64,000 nt of DNA. It comes from Sneathiella sp. P13V-1 (GTDB lineage Bacteria > Pseudomonadota > Alphaproteobacteria > Sneathiellales > Sneathiellaceae). A program made the position numbers and the translations under genes. A model generated the notes under the pieces. The model did no database searches, was not told the DNA's origin, and saw only the letters and a list, made by a program, of their open reading frames with translations. The stretch is from contig NZ_WYEU01000002.1 of the NCBI RefSeq assembly GCF_015143595.1, forward strand, positions 806,001 to 870,000. The letters run 5' to 3'. Shown one piece after another: positions 1 through 8,909 of the stretch; positions within the stretch are counted from its first letter, which is position 1; each line of letters opens with the position of its first letter.

Positions 1-1
1 T

Positions 2-247
2 GCTTTAACAGAACTGAGTGACGTTGAAGGCTATACAGACCTTATCGGCGCGGCCAAATATGTTAGAAAACGCCGTTTTGGTCCGTATAAAGATAAAAAC
101 ACCCGTGATGAACGACGGGATAAGGAGTTATCAGCTCTTATGAGAAACGGATACTCCTTTGATATTTCAAATAAAATACTATCTCTTCATACAGTGGATG
201 AAGTTGAAGATATCATTTATGGGTCATCTGATTTAAAGGGGGAATAA
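2..247 (+). CDS. recX: Regulatory protein RecX, C-terminal part
   Basis: An open frame enters from the left edge and ends at TAA 245-247, giving the last 81 residues of a protein. It contains AAKYVRKRRFGPY, a stretch rich in Arg/Lys and Asp, and then KELSALMRNGYSFDISNKIL, which matches the last helical repeat of RecX (a small helical protein that binds RecA filaments and limits recombinase activity). RecX usually follows recA or stands alone; the upstream neighbour is outside the window. The next gene starts 4 bases after the stop, so the two may share a transcript. The assignment rests on the C-terminal half only. Confidence 0.8.
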   Translation, partial: ALTELSDVEGYTDLIGAAKYVRKRRFGPYKDKNTRDERRDKELSALMRNGYSFDISNKILSLHTVDEVEDIIYGSSDLKGE

Positions 248-251
248 TTCA

Positions 252-950
252 ATGACATCAACCACAGTTTTGATCACAGGTGCTAATCGCGGGATTGGTC
301 TGGAACTCACCAGGCAGTATCTTGAAAAGACGGATTACAATGTCATTAGTACAGCGAGAAATATAAATAATGCGCATGATCTCAATAACTTAAAGGAAAC
401 ACATAGAGAACGACTTCAAGTTCTCTCGCTTGATGTCACAAGCGACACTTCTGCAAGTAATCTGAGTTTGGAACTAAAGAATACCGACATTGATATTCTG
501 ATTAATAACGCCGGGATTATGGGCGGAGCCCATCAGGAATTTCGGGATATGGATTATGGTGATTGGGCAGAAGTGCTCGCGACCAATAGCATGTCGCCAA
601 TGAGAATTACAGAAGCGCTGTATGAAAATCTGAAGCGCAGTAAAGGTAAAGTCGTCACAATATCCAGCCAAATGGGCGCTATGGGCAAAGAAGGTGCGGG
701 ACGTATTGCATATAGATCCAGCAAATCAGCAGTAAATAAAGTCATGCAATGTGTCGCGGAGGATGTAAGGCGTGATGGTATTTCAGTAATGTGTGTCCAT
801 CCAGGATGGGTTCAAACAGACATGGGCGGCAGTGCTGCAGATATTACTGCGGTCGAAAGTGCGTTAGGCATCCGTCAAATCATCGAAGAGCTGACAATAG
901 AAAAATCAGGCTGTTTCATGAATTGGAACGGCACAGAACATGTGTGGTAG
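252..950 (+). CDS. SDR family oxidoreductase (C-factor/carbonyl-reductase type)
   Basis: A 232-residue classical short-chain dehydrogenase. The N-terminal TGANRGIG is the nucleotide-binding glycine motif, NNAG follows near residue 86, Ser sits in TISSQMG and the catalytic YxxxK is YRSSK. PGWVQTDMGG near the C-terminus is typical of the SniffER/C-factor-like branch. It probably reduces a small carbonyl compound with NAD(P)H in the cytosol; the substrate cannot be read. The start is ATG 252, preceded by GGGGGA that overlaps the end of recX, which suggests translational coupling. Confidence 0.85.
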   Translation: MTSTTVLITGANRGIGLELTRQYLEKTDYNVISTARNINNAHDLNNLKETHRERLQVLSLDVTSDTSASNLSLELKNTDIDILINNAGIMGGAHQEFRDMDYGDWAEVLATNSMSPMRITEALYENLKRSKGKVVTISSQMGAMGKEGAGRIAYRSSKSAVNKVMQCVAEDVRRDGISVMCVHPGWVQTDMGGSAADITAVESALGIRQIIEELTIEKSGCFMNWNGTEHVW

Positions 951-1046
951 GGATATTTCCTATCACATCAATAATGCGCATAATATATATTATGGAAAAT
1001 ATGGATGTTATAAAACAGCTGAAATCAGAGATATGTTTATTTCATC

Positions 1047-1469
1047 TTACATCTGAAACTCTTCTTCGGCTTTGGCCACGCAGATCACATATCCGTCTGT
1101 GTCTCTTAAATAAAGTTCGTTCATGCCGTACCAGGACAATTTGGGCTCTCTGATGATCTGATCCTTGGTCGCGCGTTTCTGAACGGCTTTAGGATCATGG
1201 TCGCGGAAATAAATTGTCCCTGTGAAAATTGGCTGATCTGCCTGTTTCGCATTTGGCATATCTTCACCAAGGCTGTCTGTTCTCTGTAACATTAACTGCT
1301 GACCATCCAATTCAACAGTCGTGAATACGATATCCTGACCGGCTTCATCACCGTCATTTAAAACCTGTTGATCCTTAGTTATGAAATACAGAACTTTCAT
1401 ACCAATCACGTCGCGATAAAAAGCTGCTGCTTTTACCACGTCTTTCACCATTAAATTCGGAACAATCAC
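1047..1469 (-). CDS. VOC family protein (glyoxalase/bleomycin-resistance fold)
   Basis: A protein of 140 residues with the VOC pattern: an opening beta strand IVPNLMVKDV, AAFYRDVIGMKVLY, and a closing strand with NELYLRDTDGYVICVA. VOC proteins bind a metal or small ligand and act as glyoxalases, dioxygenases, epimerases or resistance proteins; nothing here fixes which. I place the start at GTG 1469 (protein begins M-I-V-P-N) because a GGGGGA Shine-Dalgarno lies just upstream and this start matches the family. A TTG at 1490 would add seven unlikely residues inside a hairpin. Confidence 0.75.
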   Translation of the reverse strand: MIVPNLMVKDVVKAAAFYRDVIGMKVLYFITKDQQVLNDGDEAGQDIVFTTVELDGQQLMLQRTDSLGEDMPNAKQADQPIFTGTIYFRDHDPKAVQKRATKDQIIREPKLSWYGMNELYLRDTDGYVICVAKAEEEFQM

Positions 1470-1489
1470 TATTTCCCCCTTTAAATGCA

Positions 1490-1512
1490 AACGGCGCCGA
1501 ATTGGCGCCGTT
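1490..1512 (-). terminator. GC-rich hairpin between the OYE-like gene and the VOC gene
   Basis: The sequence AACGGCGCC, a 5-base loop, then GGCGCCGTT forms a perfect 9-bp stem directly after the stop of the leftward OYE-like gene. No strong U-run follows on the minus strand, so it may be a weak terminator or an mRNA-stabilising hairpin ahead of the VOC gene. Confidence 0.5.
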
Positions 1513-1526
1513 CTTATCAGTTTGAT

Positions 1527-2603
1527 TTAAGCTACAAACTCTTTCCAGGTCTCTGCAATTTTATCGATAAAGAAATCGCTGAGCGCTTCGTTTCGTAGAT
1601 GTTCACGTGTTGCTGGCAGCGACATGCTTTCAAATGAAGGATCCGCCTGTACTTTTTCTACGAAATCATGATGCAAGATTGCGGCGCGACCTGCCATCAC
1701 CATGTCAGCACCGGCATTCAGGGCTTCATTGGCATCTGCTGCTGTCATGATTTTACCTGCAACACAGAGTTTTGTGTTTCCGCGATCCAGTCCCGCAAAC
1801 CAGTCAATCAGGCGCTTTCCTTTATATTCAGGGTCAACAGGTTCCATAAAGCAGTCCCACAAGGACATATCGATGAAATCGAGCTTCCCGTCTTCCATAA
1901 TTTTCTGTGCTAGCTCAAGAATTTCACCGATCTCCATGCCGAAGCGTTCTGGTGATAAGCGAAGGCTTAAGTTAAAATCAGAGCGAACACGCGCGCGGAT
2001 ACCATCAATAATATCCAATATCGGACGGGCCCGATTTTCAAGGGATCCGCCGTATTTATCGTCACGGTTATTAAGGCCCGGACTTAAGATCTGGCAAAGA
2101 AGATACCCATGGGCACCATGAATTTCCACACCATCAAAACCAGCTTTTTCACAGCGGATGGCCGCCAGAATAAAGTCTTCGATCAGCTGATCGATTTCTT
2201 CTGTTGTCATGGCACGGGCATTATATTTCGGCTGATCTGACGCTGAAACTGGCTGTACACCTGTCAGAGATTCATCTGAACGCATCCCGCCGTGATATAA
2301 CTGCGCGATTGCCAATCCGCCGCCTTCATGGATACCATCCGCAAGGCGTTTCATTCCTGGTAACAAGTCATCTGAAAAGACGCCAAACTGCCCTTCAAAG
2401 CCTTTGCCACTTTCCTGTACATGTGCGGCGCAGGTCATTGTCATTCCAAAACCTGCTTTTGCGCGTTTTACCAACCAGGTATATTCCGCATCAGACAGTG
2501 TGCCATCATCGTTACTTTGCCAGTTGGTCAGAGGTGCCAAGGCAAAACGGTTGGACATCTGCCCGCCATGGGCGAAAACTACTGGTTCAAATAGTGAAGT
2601 CAT
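1527..2603 (-). CDS. NADH:flavin oxidoreductase, Old Yellow Enzyme family
   Basis: A 358-residue FMN-dependent TIM-barrel oxidoreductase. Family signs are the opening FALAPLTNW, GLAIAQLYHGGM, the substrate/FMN-site HGAHGYLLCQ followed by SPGLNNRDDKYGGS, RLSPERFGMEIG, and a C-terminal phosphate-binding region ending GADMVMAGRAAI. Such enzymes reduce activated C=C bonds or demethylate substrates. ATG 2603 is chosen because AGAAGA lies upstream and the family begins there; an in-frame ATG at 2684 would add 27 basic residues that fit no family member. It stands alone, divergent from the hydrolase at 2755. Confidence 0.85.
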   Translation of the reverse strand: MTSLFEPVVFAHGGQMSNRFALAPLTNWQSNDDGTLSDAEYTWLVKRAKAGFGMTMTCAAHVQESGKGFEGQFGVFSDDLLPGMKRLADGIHEGGGLAIAQLYHGGMRSDESLTGVQPVSASDQPKYNARAMTTEEIDQLIEDFILAAIRCEKAGFDGVEIHGAHGYLLCQILSPGLNNRDDKYGGSLENRARPILDIIDGIRARVRSDFNLSLRLSPERFGMEIGEILELAQKIMEDGKLDFIDMSLWDCFMEPVDPEYKGKRLIDWFAGLDRGNTKLCVAGKIMTAADANEALNAGADMVMAGRAAILHHDFVEKVQADPSFESMSLPATREHLRNEALSDFFIDKIAETWKEFVA

Positions 2604-2754
2604 TTTACAGTTCTTCTCTGTTATTGGTTGTTCTTTACAAGATAAACTGAACTTATGTCTCGATGTCGCAGTTCGCAATTTCATTTTATTATGCTTGCGA
2701 AGTGCATCACATTTCTTCTAGTTTTTCCAAGAACATCATAAAAAAAGAAAAACA

Positions 2755-3627
2755 ATGCTGCCAGAACATAAATTCCTAAAATTACAAGATTTTGATCTCT
2801 CCTACTATGAATGGGGAGATCCGGATGCGTCCCCTATTCTCTTTGTCCATGCGACAGGAATGAACGCGCGGGTTTGGGATGAAACGATCAAACGGCTTCC
2901 TGACACTTACCGTATCCTTGCGATTGATCTTCGTGGCCATGGCGGTAGCCGTTGGAAAGATTATGTAAATGATTGGTCCATGCTCGGAAATGATGTTATC
3001 GATTTTATCGAAACCCTTGAATTAAAAAATATTTTGGGTGTTGGGCATTCCATGGGCGGGCATTGTATGTTGCAGGCAGCAATGAAGCGCCCTGAGTTAT
3101 TTGAACGCCTTGTGCTGGTTGACCCGGTTATTTTCGATCAACATTTCTATGATACCGGTGGGCGGCATGAATTTCCATCTCCTACCGAACATCCAATAGC
3201 GCGCCGGCGCAATCATTTTAGAGATTGGGAAGAAATGTTCACCGTGTTTTCCCAGCGGGAGCCTTACTCGCTTTGGAATGAAGATGTGCTCGAAAATTAC
3301 TGCCGTTATGGTCTTATAGATAACGAGGAAGGCAGTAAATCTCTTGCCTGTTGGCCAGAAACGGAAGCCTCGATATATATGAGCCATCGAAGCGTTAACC
3401 CGCTCGATCAACTTATTCATGTTGAAGTGCCAACTAAAATATTGCGGGCAAGGTTTGAAGCTGTCCGGGATCCGAAAAAAATAGATTTTTCGCTGTCCCC
3501 AACGTGGCCAGAGCTGGCATCTGCTTTCCCTGACGGGGTTGCGAAAGATGTATATCTGCCGCATTTAACCCACTTCATTCCCATGCAAGATCCTGATCTG
3601 ATGGCAAAAGAGATTTTAGAAGCTTAG
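2755..3627 (+). CDS. Alpha/beta-fold hydrolase
   Basis: A 290-residue alpha/beta hydrolase. It shows the oxyanion region LFVHATGMNARVWD, the strand IDLRGHGGS, the nucleophile elbow GHSMGG with catalytic Ser, a C-terminal acid candidate and a late LPHLTHFIPM carrying the catalytic His. The fold covers esterases, epoxide hydrolases, haloalkane dehalogenases and C-C hydrolases; the substrate is not evident. No signal peptide, so cytosolic. It is divergent from the OYE-like gene, with 151 bases between the starts. Confidence 0.85.
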   Translation: MLPEHKFLKLQDFDLSYYEWGDPDASPILFVHATGMNARVWDETIKRLPDTYRILAIDLRGHGGSRWKDYVNDWSMLGNDVIDFIETLELKNILGVGHSMGGHCMLQAAMKRPELFERLVLVDPVIFDQHFYDTGGRHEFPSPTEHPIARRRNHFRDWEEMFTVFSQREPYSLWNEDVLENYCRYGLIDNEEGSKSLACWPETEASIYMSHRSVNPLDQLIHVEVPTKILRARFEAVRDPKKIDFSLSPTWPELASAFPDGVAKDVYLPHLTHFIPMQDPDLMAKEILEA

Positions 3628-3629
3628 AA

Positions 3630-3650
3630 AGGGTGTGATAAACACACCCT
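3630..3650. terminator. Bidirectional hairpin between convergent genes
   Basis: AGGGTGTG, loop ATAAA, CACACCCT makes a perfect 8-bp stem just after the hydrolase stop and before the stop of the convergent crotonase gene. The flanking T-rich stretch is modest. Confidence 0.6.
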
Positions 3651-3665
3651 ACTTCGTTGTTTTGC

Positions 3666-4553
3666 TTATTTTTTCCTCTGGCTATCAGCCATGGATTTTG
3701 CATCAAATCCACCCAGTTTATCGTCTGAGATAAGTGAATTATGCGCGTGGGCGAAATGGTGCATCCCGAACACAGCTTCCATGCCTGTCCGTTTTCCTTG
3801 CAGATCCTCAATATGATTGATCGCCTGCTTGGTAAGGGCAAGGCCAAGCCTTGGCATCACAGCAATTCGTGAAGCGATGTCATATGTTTCAGCTTCCAAG
3901 TCATCTCGTGCGACAACTCTATTTACCATTCCCATCTGATAGGCACGATCCGCGTTCATACGCTCACCCAGAAATAGAAATTCTTTTGCAATACGTGGGT
4001 TTAGCTCAAATGGATGAGCAAAATACTCAACACCGGGAATACCCATACGTACCACAGGATCAGAGAAAAACGCATCGTCCGAGGCGATAATCATATCGCA
4101 TGTCCAAGCCAGCATCAGCCCACCTGCAATACAGGCCCCATGCACCATAGCAATGGTTGGTTTTGGGATTTCCCGCCAACGGCGACACATGCCAAGATAG
4201 GCTTCCTGTTCTTTAATATATTGGAATTCCGCACCCGGCTTATTCGCATGGTCATACCACATGCTTGTGCGTTTCTGGCTAAGGTGATGATCACGTCCTG
4301 GGGTGCCGATGTCATGGCCTGCACTGAAATGCTTTCCTTCACCCTTTAGGATAATGACTTTTACGTCATCATCTTCCACTGCCTGACAATAGGCGGCGTC
4401 CAACGCATAGGTCATCTGATTGTTCTGTGCGTTGTTGTATTTCGGGCGGTTCATGCTAATGGTCGCGATGCCATCCTTAACACTGTATAAAATAGGTTCA
4501 TCTGTTTCATATATGGGATCTGGAAACGCGTTTTCTTGATCGATATCTGCCAT
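3666..4553 (-). CDS. Enoyl-CoA hydratase/isomerase (crotonase) family protein
   Basis: A 295-residue crotonase. It has the conserved strand ISMNRPKYNNAQN, the CoA/oxyanion region KHFSAGHDIG, a second oxyanion element HGACIAGGLMLAWTCD, and the usual trimerisation tail. The usual hydratase glutamates are not clearly in place (the second region reads GIPGVEYF), so hydration, isomerisation or hydrolysis of an acyl-CoA are all possible. A strong AAAGGAGG seven bases ahead of ATG 4553 decides that start over an ATG at 4574. It is longer than a typical 260-residue crotonase because of an N-terminal extension and an insertion after the first oxyanion loop. Confidence 0.8.
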   Translation of the reverse strand: MADIDQENAFPDPIYETDEPILYSVKDGIATISMNRPKYNNAQNNQMTYALDAAYCQAVEDDDVKVIILKGEGKHFSAGHDIGTPGRDHHLSQKRTSMWYDHANKPGAEFQYIKEQEAYLGMCRRWREIPKPTIAMVHGACIAGGLMLAWTCDMIIASDDAFFSDPVVRMGIPGVEYFAHPFELNPRIAKEFLFLGERMNADRAYQMGMVNRVVARDDLEAETYDIASRIAVMPRLGLALTKQAINHIEDLQGKRTGMEAVFGMHHFAHAHNSLISDDKLGGFDAKSMADSQRKK

Positions 4554-4728
4554 GTCAGCCTCCTTTAACCGCACAATTTCTGCGGTGCGCTGTTTCTTGT
4601 GGTTACTTTATTCTGTGCGCATATACATGATGGACAGGAAACCAGATACATATCAATTAAAAAATTCGCATAATAGATGGTAATATTGTATGGTTATCAT
4701 GCAAAAATAGTAAAAGCGGGCGTGTGTT

Positions 4729-5607
4729 GTGGATTGGAACGGAATTAGAGATTTTCTGGCGGTTATTGAGGCCGGGAGCCTTACATCTGCCGCACAGTAT
4801 CTGAATGTCAGTCAACCGACGTTAAGTCGCCGCCTGTCCGCTTTGGAAGAGGCTCTTGGAGCCAAGTTATTGATCAGAACCCCCCGTCACCTGCAACTGA
4901 CGGAAGCGGGAAAACAGATTTACAAGTTGGCGACCCGAATGGGCGAAGAAGCCGTTTCAATTGAAAATATTGCACTTGGCTTGGATAAACAGCTGGCGGG
5001 AAAGGTTCGTATTTCGGTTACAGAAATCATTGGGATCAATTGGCTTACCCCGATTTTAAAAGAATTTAACGTCTCACATCCCGGGATTTTGATCGATCTG
5101 CAGATCAACAATGATGTTGCCAACCTCCAAAAAAGAGAGGCTGACATTGCGCTTCGTCTTATGCCGCCGTCACAGCAGGAAATTGTTGCAAGGCATATCG
5201 GCGATATTGGATATGCCCTTTATGCGTCGAGGGACTATATTGAACGTTACGGGAACCCTACGACACAAGAAGCCCTCTCAAATCATGTCGCGGTCAATCT
5301 TGCAGGAAATACATCTACAGCTCAGTGGATGCGGCAGTTATTTGACGAACGTAATATCTCTTTCCAGTTCAGCACATTGCTGGGGGTGCATCGCGCGGTT
5401 GAAGCGGGGTTGGGAATTGGTCCCCTGCTCTGCTATTTCGGGGATAAGGACCCTAATCTCATCAGAATTTCTTTTGGAATGGAACCCGTGTTAAAAGAAG
5501 CATGGCTTTGCACACTTCCTGAAATTCACTCGAACGCGCGTATTAAGGCTGTCTACAACTTTATCCGCACTAAATTTGCCAAAGAACGGGCAGAATTTAA
5601 AGGATAG
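4729..5607 (+). CDS. LysR family transcriptional regulator
   Basis: A 292-residue LysR protein. The N-terminal winged helix-turn-helix (residues ~2-62) includes SLTSAAQYLNVSQPTLSRRL; the rest is a two-lobed periplasmic-binding-like effector domain. GTG is the start at 4729; no other start gives a complete HTH. It is divergent from the crotonase gene, which it may control; the 175-bp gap holds two near-identical ATGGTWAT copies at 4677-4684 and 4690-4697. The effector is unknown. Confidence 0.85.
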   Translation: MDWNGIRDFLAVIEAGSLTSAAQYLNVSQPTLSRRLSALEEALGAKLLIRTPRHLQLTEAGKQIYKLATRMGEEAVSIENIALGLDKQLAGKVRISVTEIIGINWLTPILKEFNVSHPGILIDLQINNDVANLQKREADIALRLMPPSQQEIVARHIGDIGYALYASRDYIERYGNPTTQEALSNHVAVNLAGNTSTAQWMRQLFDERNISFQFSTLLGVHRAVEAGLGIGPLLCYFGDKDPNLIRISFGMEPVLKEAWLCTLPEIHSNARIKAVYNFIRTKFAKERAEFKG

Positions 5608-5608
5608 C

Positions 5609-5635
5609 CAAACCGGGGAACAACTCCCCGGTTTG
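5609..5635. terminator. Strong bidirectional terminator hairpin
   Basis: CAAACCGGGGA, loop ACAAC, TCCCCGGTTTG forms a perfect 11-bp stem two bases after the LysR stop, and separates it from the convergent gene at 5650. It can serve both strands. Confidence 0.8.
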
Positions 5636-5649
5636 ATACAAGTTTCTAA

Positions 5650-6621
5650 CTAAGCAAGTTTTGCCAAGCGACTGTTGATAATGTCGTGGGCTTCACTCAT
5701 GATATTGTCGATCAATTCCTGGCATGTTGGAATGTCATGGATCAGTCCCGCAACCATGCCGCAGCTCCATGCGCCGGCTTCCATATCACCGTCTTGCATG
5801 ACGGCTGGATAAACACCAGCAACAAATTCCATGATATCTTCAATCTTGGTTTCTGCGCCTTTTTCACGCTCAACCTCGATCAGCTTCTCAACTGCCTGGT
5901 TTGTCAGAACCCGCTCTGTATTGCGAAGGGGGCGCATCACGAGGCGTGTATCCAATTCAGACGCGGCCACAATGGCATCTTTTACATTCTGGTGAACCGG
6001 TGCGTCTTTTGTCGCGATAAAACGTGTTCCCATGTTGATACCATCAGCACCCAAGGCCAACGCCGCAACCAGTTGCTTGCCGTTCCCCATGCCACCAGAA
6101 GCGACAAAAGGAATGTCCAACTCTTCTGCCGCACGAGGCAACAGGATCATGTTCGGAATATCATCTTCACCCGGATGGCCGCCACATTCAAAGCCGTCAA
6201 CGCTCACTGCATCGCACCCAATATTTTGGGCCTTCAATGAGTGACGAACGGAAGTACATTTGTGAATAACTTTGATGCCAGCATCTTTAAGCGCCGGCAT
6301 AAAGGCTTCCGGGCTTCGACCAGCTGTTTCAACAATCTTTACGCCGCCATTGATGATGGCTTCGATATATTGAGGATATGGTGGATTTGCAAAACCTGGA
6401 AGGAATGTGAGGTTCACGCCAAAAGGCTTGTCTGTCATTTCCTTGCAACGGGCAATTTCTTTTGCCAAATCATCAGGTGTTGACTGCGTCAGACCAGTAA
6501 TAATGCCTAGTCCGCCTGCATTTGAAACCGCTGCGGCCATTTCCGCAAAGCCTACATAATGCATACCACCCTGAATGATCGGATGCTCAATTTCAAACAG
6601 CTCTGTAATTCTTGTTTTCAT
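5650..6621 (-). CDS. NAD(P)H-dependent flavin oxidoreductase / nitronate monooxygenase-like
   Basis: A 323-residue FMN TIM-barrel enzyme of the nitronate monooxygenase / 2-nitropropane dioxygenase family. Signs are ELFEIEHPIIQGGM, FGVNLTF, the phosphate-binding ASGGMGNGKQLVAALALG and GADGINMGTRFIAT. Related enzymes oxidise nitronates or act as NADH:quinone or enoyl-ACP reductases (FabK). A TTGGAGA Shine-Dalgarno precedes ATG 6621. An in-frame TTG four codons upstream lies inside that ribosome-binding site and is unlikely. It stands alone, with no partner gene hinting at the substrate. Confidence 0.8.
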   Translation of the reverse strand: MKTRITELFEIEHPIIQGGMHYVGFAEMAAAVSNAGGLGIITGLTQSTPDDLAKEIARCKEMTDKPFGVNLTFLPGFANPPYPQYIEAIINGGVKIVETAGRSPEAFMPALKDAGIKVIHKCTSVRHSLKAQNIGCDAVSVDGFECGGHPGEDDIPNMILLPRAAEELDIPFVASGGMGNGKQLVAALALGADGINMGTRFIATKDAPVHQNVKDAIVAASELDTRLVMRPLRNTERVLTNQAVEKLIEVEREKGAETKIEDIMEFVAGVYPAVMQDGDMEAGAWSCGMVAGLIHDIPTCQELIDNIMSEAHDIINSRLAKLA

Positions 6622-6863
6622 TGTTGTCTCCAATAGCTTTAATAATGAAAGTTATATGGAGTTTGACCGCATTGAGCAACGCCTATTTGTGCCTGGGTGA
6701 AATTAGTGGATTTTGCGCCAGTAAAAGAACTTGCGGACAAGAATAGCTTGTGTACTATTTATTAGTGTACTCAAATTCGTTACCTAAAAAGTCTTCTAGA
6801 GTTTAGTCGCTTGCAAATGCACCATCTTCTTTTCAATGCCATCAATAACAAAGAGTAATAAAA

Positions 6864-7424
6864 ATGCATTTCTCCAAGATAGTCCTGTTTTCATTAATCG
6901 GAATTTCTTTGAGCGCGTGTCTAACTGACAGCTCTCAAAAAGAAGAGAATTTGGCGGATTGCATTAAGGGCTGGTCATTAAATCAGCGTGGGCAATATAC
7001 TAATGCTCTGAATCTCTACGACAGATGCATTGAATATGGAAATTTAACGGAAGGCAATTTGTCGCGAACTTATCGGAATATCGGCATTGCTTATCGTGGC
7101 TTGAAAGAATATGAAAAATCAATTGATTACTTCAATAAATCAATGTCATTCAAACCATATGATAAACAGAATGATTATATTAACAGGGGTAATTCTTGGT
7201 CTGATTTAAAACAATATCAAAAAGCCCTAAATGACTATTCCATGGCTTTAGAGATTGCTCCCAGAAATGGTCAGGCAATGTATAACCGTGCGTTAGTTTA
7301 TGAACGTATGGGGAGGCTAGATGATGCCTTATCCGAGTATAAACTAGCTGTAAAAAATGGTTACACGTCAATTGATGTAATTAATGCAATCAGACGCATG
7401 AATTTTCTCTATGGAAAGACGTAA
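6864..7424 (+). CDS. TPR-repeat lipoprotein
   Basis: A 186-residue protein with a lipoprotein signal: Lys at residue 5, a hydrophobic run and the lipobox LSAC, so Cys19 would be acylated after cleavage. The mature part is made of tetratricopeptide repeats; clear units are SRTYRNIGIAYRGLKEYEKS, NRGNSWSDLKQYQKALNDYS and MYNRALVYERMGRLDDALSE. TPR lipoproteins usually tether or scaffold envelope complexes; no specific partner can be named. It ends one base before the convergent gene at 7426. The 242 bases upstream carry no other gene that I can see. Confidence 0.8.
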   Translation: MHFSKIVLFSLIGISLSACLTDSSQKEENLADCIKGWSLNQRGQYTNALNLYDRCIEYGNLTEGNLSRTYRNIGIAYRGLKEYEKSIDYFNKSMSFKPYDKQNDYINRGNSWSDLKQYQKALNDYSMALEIAPRNGQAMYNRALVYERMGRLDDALSEYKLAVKNGYTSIDVINAIRRMNFLYGKT

Positions 7425-7425
7425 A

Positions 7426-8307
7426 CTAGTGGATCGCGATCTCTTTGCATTCGGCCGGTAGGCTTTGCAAAATGTTTAATTTGCTGGAAATCTTCTCAAG
7501 ATATGGATTTTCCAACTTGATATATTTGCGATTGGATAAGTTAAGTTTGTGGATGCTTTTTCCGAAATAATCGCTCCACAACTTAAGAAAACTTCCATCC
7601 TCGCAAGCTAATTTGAGACCTTCACTTAAGCGTTTTGCCGCTTTGTGATTATCTTTTGTTGTGAAAAAGAACCTTGGAAAGGGATAGTGTATTAGAATTT
7701 CACTTTCCACATATAAGGTTACCGGAAGTTTCTGGTTTTTGACCTCAGCCTCGACTTCATTGGCGCCCCTTAAAAACATATCAACACGTCCATGGGCCAC
7801 CATTTCCCGCATACTTTCAAATCCTGGTCCTGTTACCACTTTTACGCCATTAGATTTCAGAATATTTGTGTCTGGCCAGCCAATTCCTTGCACCACTTGA
7901 AACTTCTTCAGGTCTTCGAGTGTTTCAATTTTAGAAATTCTGGATTGAGAAAAAGAGGAGATCAGAGCAATTCTGTATCCTGTTATTCCCCGATCAATTG
8001 GAAAATATACTGGTCTTAATTCGTTCAAAGATTGATCAGATACCATGGCCCGCAAAAAGAAGTTTTTATATAGACCTGACTTTGCAAATTCATAGGCGCG
8101 TTTGTAATTCAAGCCAACTGGTGTGCGTTCAATTCGATAAGAGCCGTAACTTGAAATGGTCTTTTCAAGAGCCAGTTTGACAAGCGCATAATCATAGTTC
8201 ATGCGCTGATCGCCTTCATATTCTGGTCCACGAACAGTAAAAACCGTCTCAGCGGTGACCATTTTTGGAAATATAGATAAGGCGATTATTAAAAATAAAG
8301 TTTTCAA
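7426..8307 (-). CDS. Periplasmic substrate-binding-like protein (SBP_bac_3 type), orphan
   Basis: A 293-residue protein with a short Sec signal (cleavage likely after MVTA, residues ~15-18). The rest resembles family 3 extracellular solute-binding proteins: ETLEDLKKFQVVQGIGWPDT, a hinge region near GRVDMFLRG, and a C-terminal KLWSDYFG close to the usual family ending. No ABC permease or ATPase is nearby, so it may be a sensor-associated binding protein or act with a distant importer. The only in-frame start is TTG 8307, with a poorly placed ribosome site, so translation may be weak. A second orphan of similar kind lies at 55966-56646. Confidence 0.65.
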   Translation of the reverse strand: MKTLFLIIALSIFPKMVTAETVFTVRGPEYEGDQRMNYDYALVKLALEKTISSYGSYRIERTPVGLNYKRAYEFAKSGLYKNFFLRAMVSDQSLNELRPVYFPIDRGITGYRIALISSFSQSRISKIETLEDLKKFQVVQGIGWPDTNILKSNGVKVVTGPGFESMREMVAHGRVDMFLRGANEVEAEVKNQKLPVTLYVESEILIHYPFPRFFFTTKDNHKAAKRLSEGLKLACEDGSFLKLWSDYFGKSIHKLNLSNRKYIKLENPYLEKISSKLNILQSLPAECKEIAIH

Positions 8308-8429
8308 TTCCCTGGCTCATTCCATTTTGTTAATTAATCAAAATGGAATATAGAAACCAATTTGCGCATGACCATTTGTATAAATGCATATTAGATCTGC
8401 GTTTTTGGAATTGCTTTTATATATGCGCC

Positions 8430-8909
8430 TTATTGATTCAGGAGATCTAGTTTCATACCAAGATGCGAGCCAGAGAAACCCAGATCTTCATAAAATTTAT
8501 GAGCGTCTTTCCGTCTAAGATCCGTTGTTAGCTGCACTAGGCCACACCCTTGTTTCTTGGCATACTCGATAGCGAATTTCATCATTTTCCCACCGATACC
8601 GCCACCCCGCGCTTTACTGGAAATACGCACGCCTTCTATTTGGCAACGGCTCATGCCTTTTCGGGAGATGCCGTGAATAATGGTAAGCTGCATACAGCCG
8701 ATAACTTGACCATTTTTAACAGTAACAAACAGATCGTTTCCGTTTTGGCGGCTCATTCGTTCAAATGCTTCTCGATAAATAAGGGGCAATGGCCGGGAGG
8801 CTTGTTCACGAACACTACCTAGCTGATCATCTGCCAGCATTTCCACTACATCTTCAAGATCTTCAACCTTCGCTTTTCGAAAGCTGATTTCTGCATTTTT
8901 GTCAGACAT
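8430..8909 (-). CDS. GNAT family N-acetyltransferase
   Basis: A 159-residue GNAT protein. The acetyl-CoA-binding pyrophosphate loop is seen as RISSKARGGGIGGKMMKFAI, followed by the late strand/helix pair VQLTTDLRRKDAHKFYEDLG. It acetylates an amine of unknown identity. The start overlaps the end of the upstream MBL gene by 8 bases, with GGAG placed inside that gene, so it is the last member of the leftward housekeeping run. Confidence 0.85.
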   Translation of the reverse strand: MSDKNAEISFRKAKVEDLEDVVEMLADDQLGSVREQASRPLPLIYREAFERMSRQNGNDLFVTVKNGQVIGCMQLTIIHGISRKGMSRCQIEGVRISSKARGGGIGGKMMKFAIEYAKKQGCGLVQLTTDLRRKDAHKFYEDLGFSGSHLGMKLDLLNQ

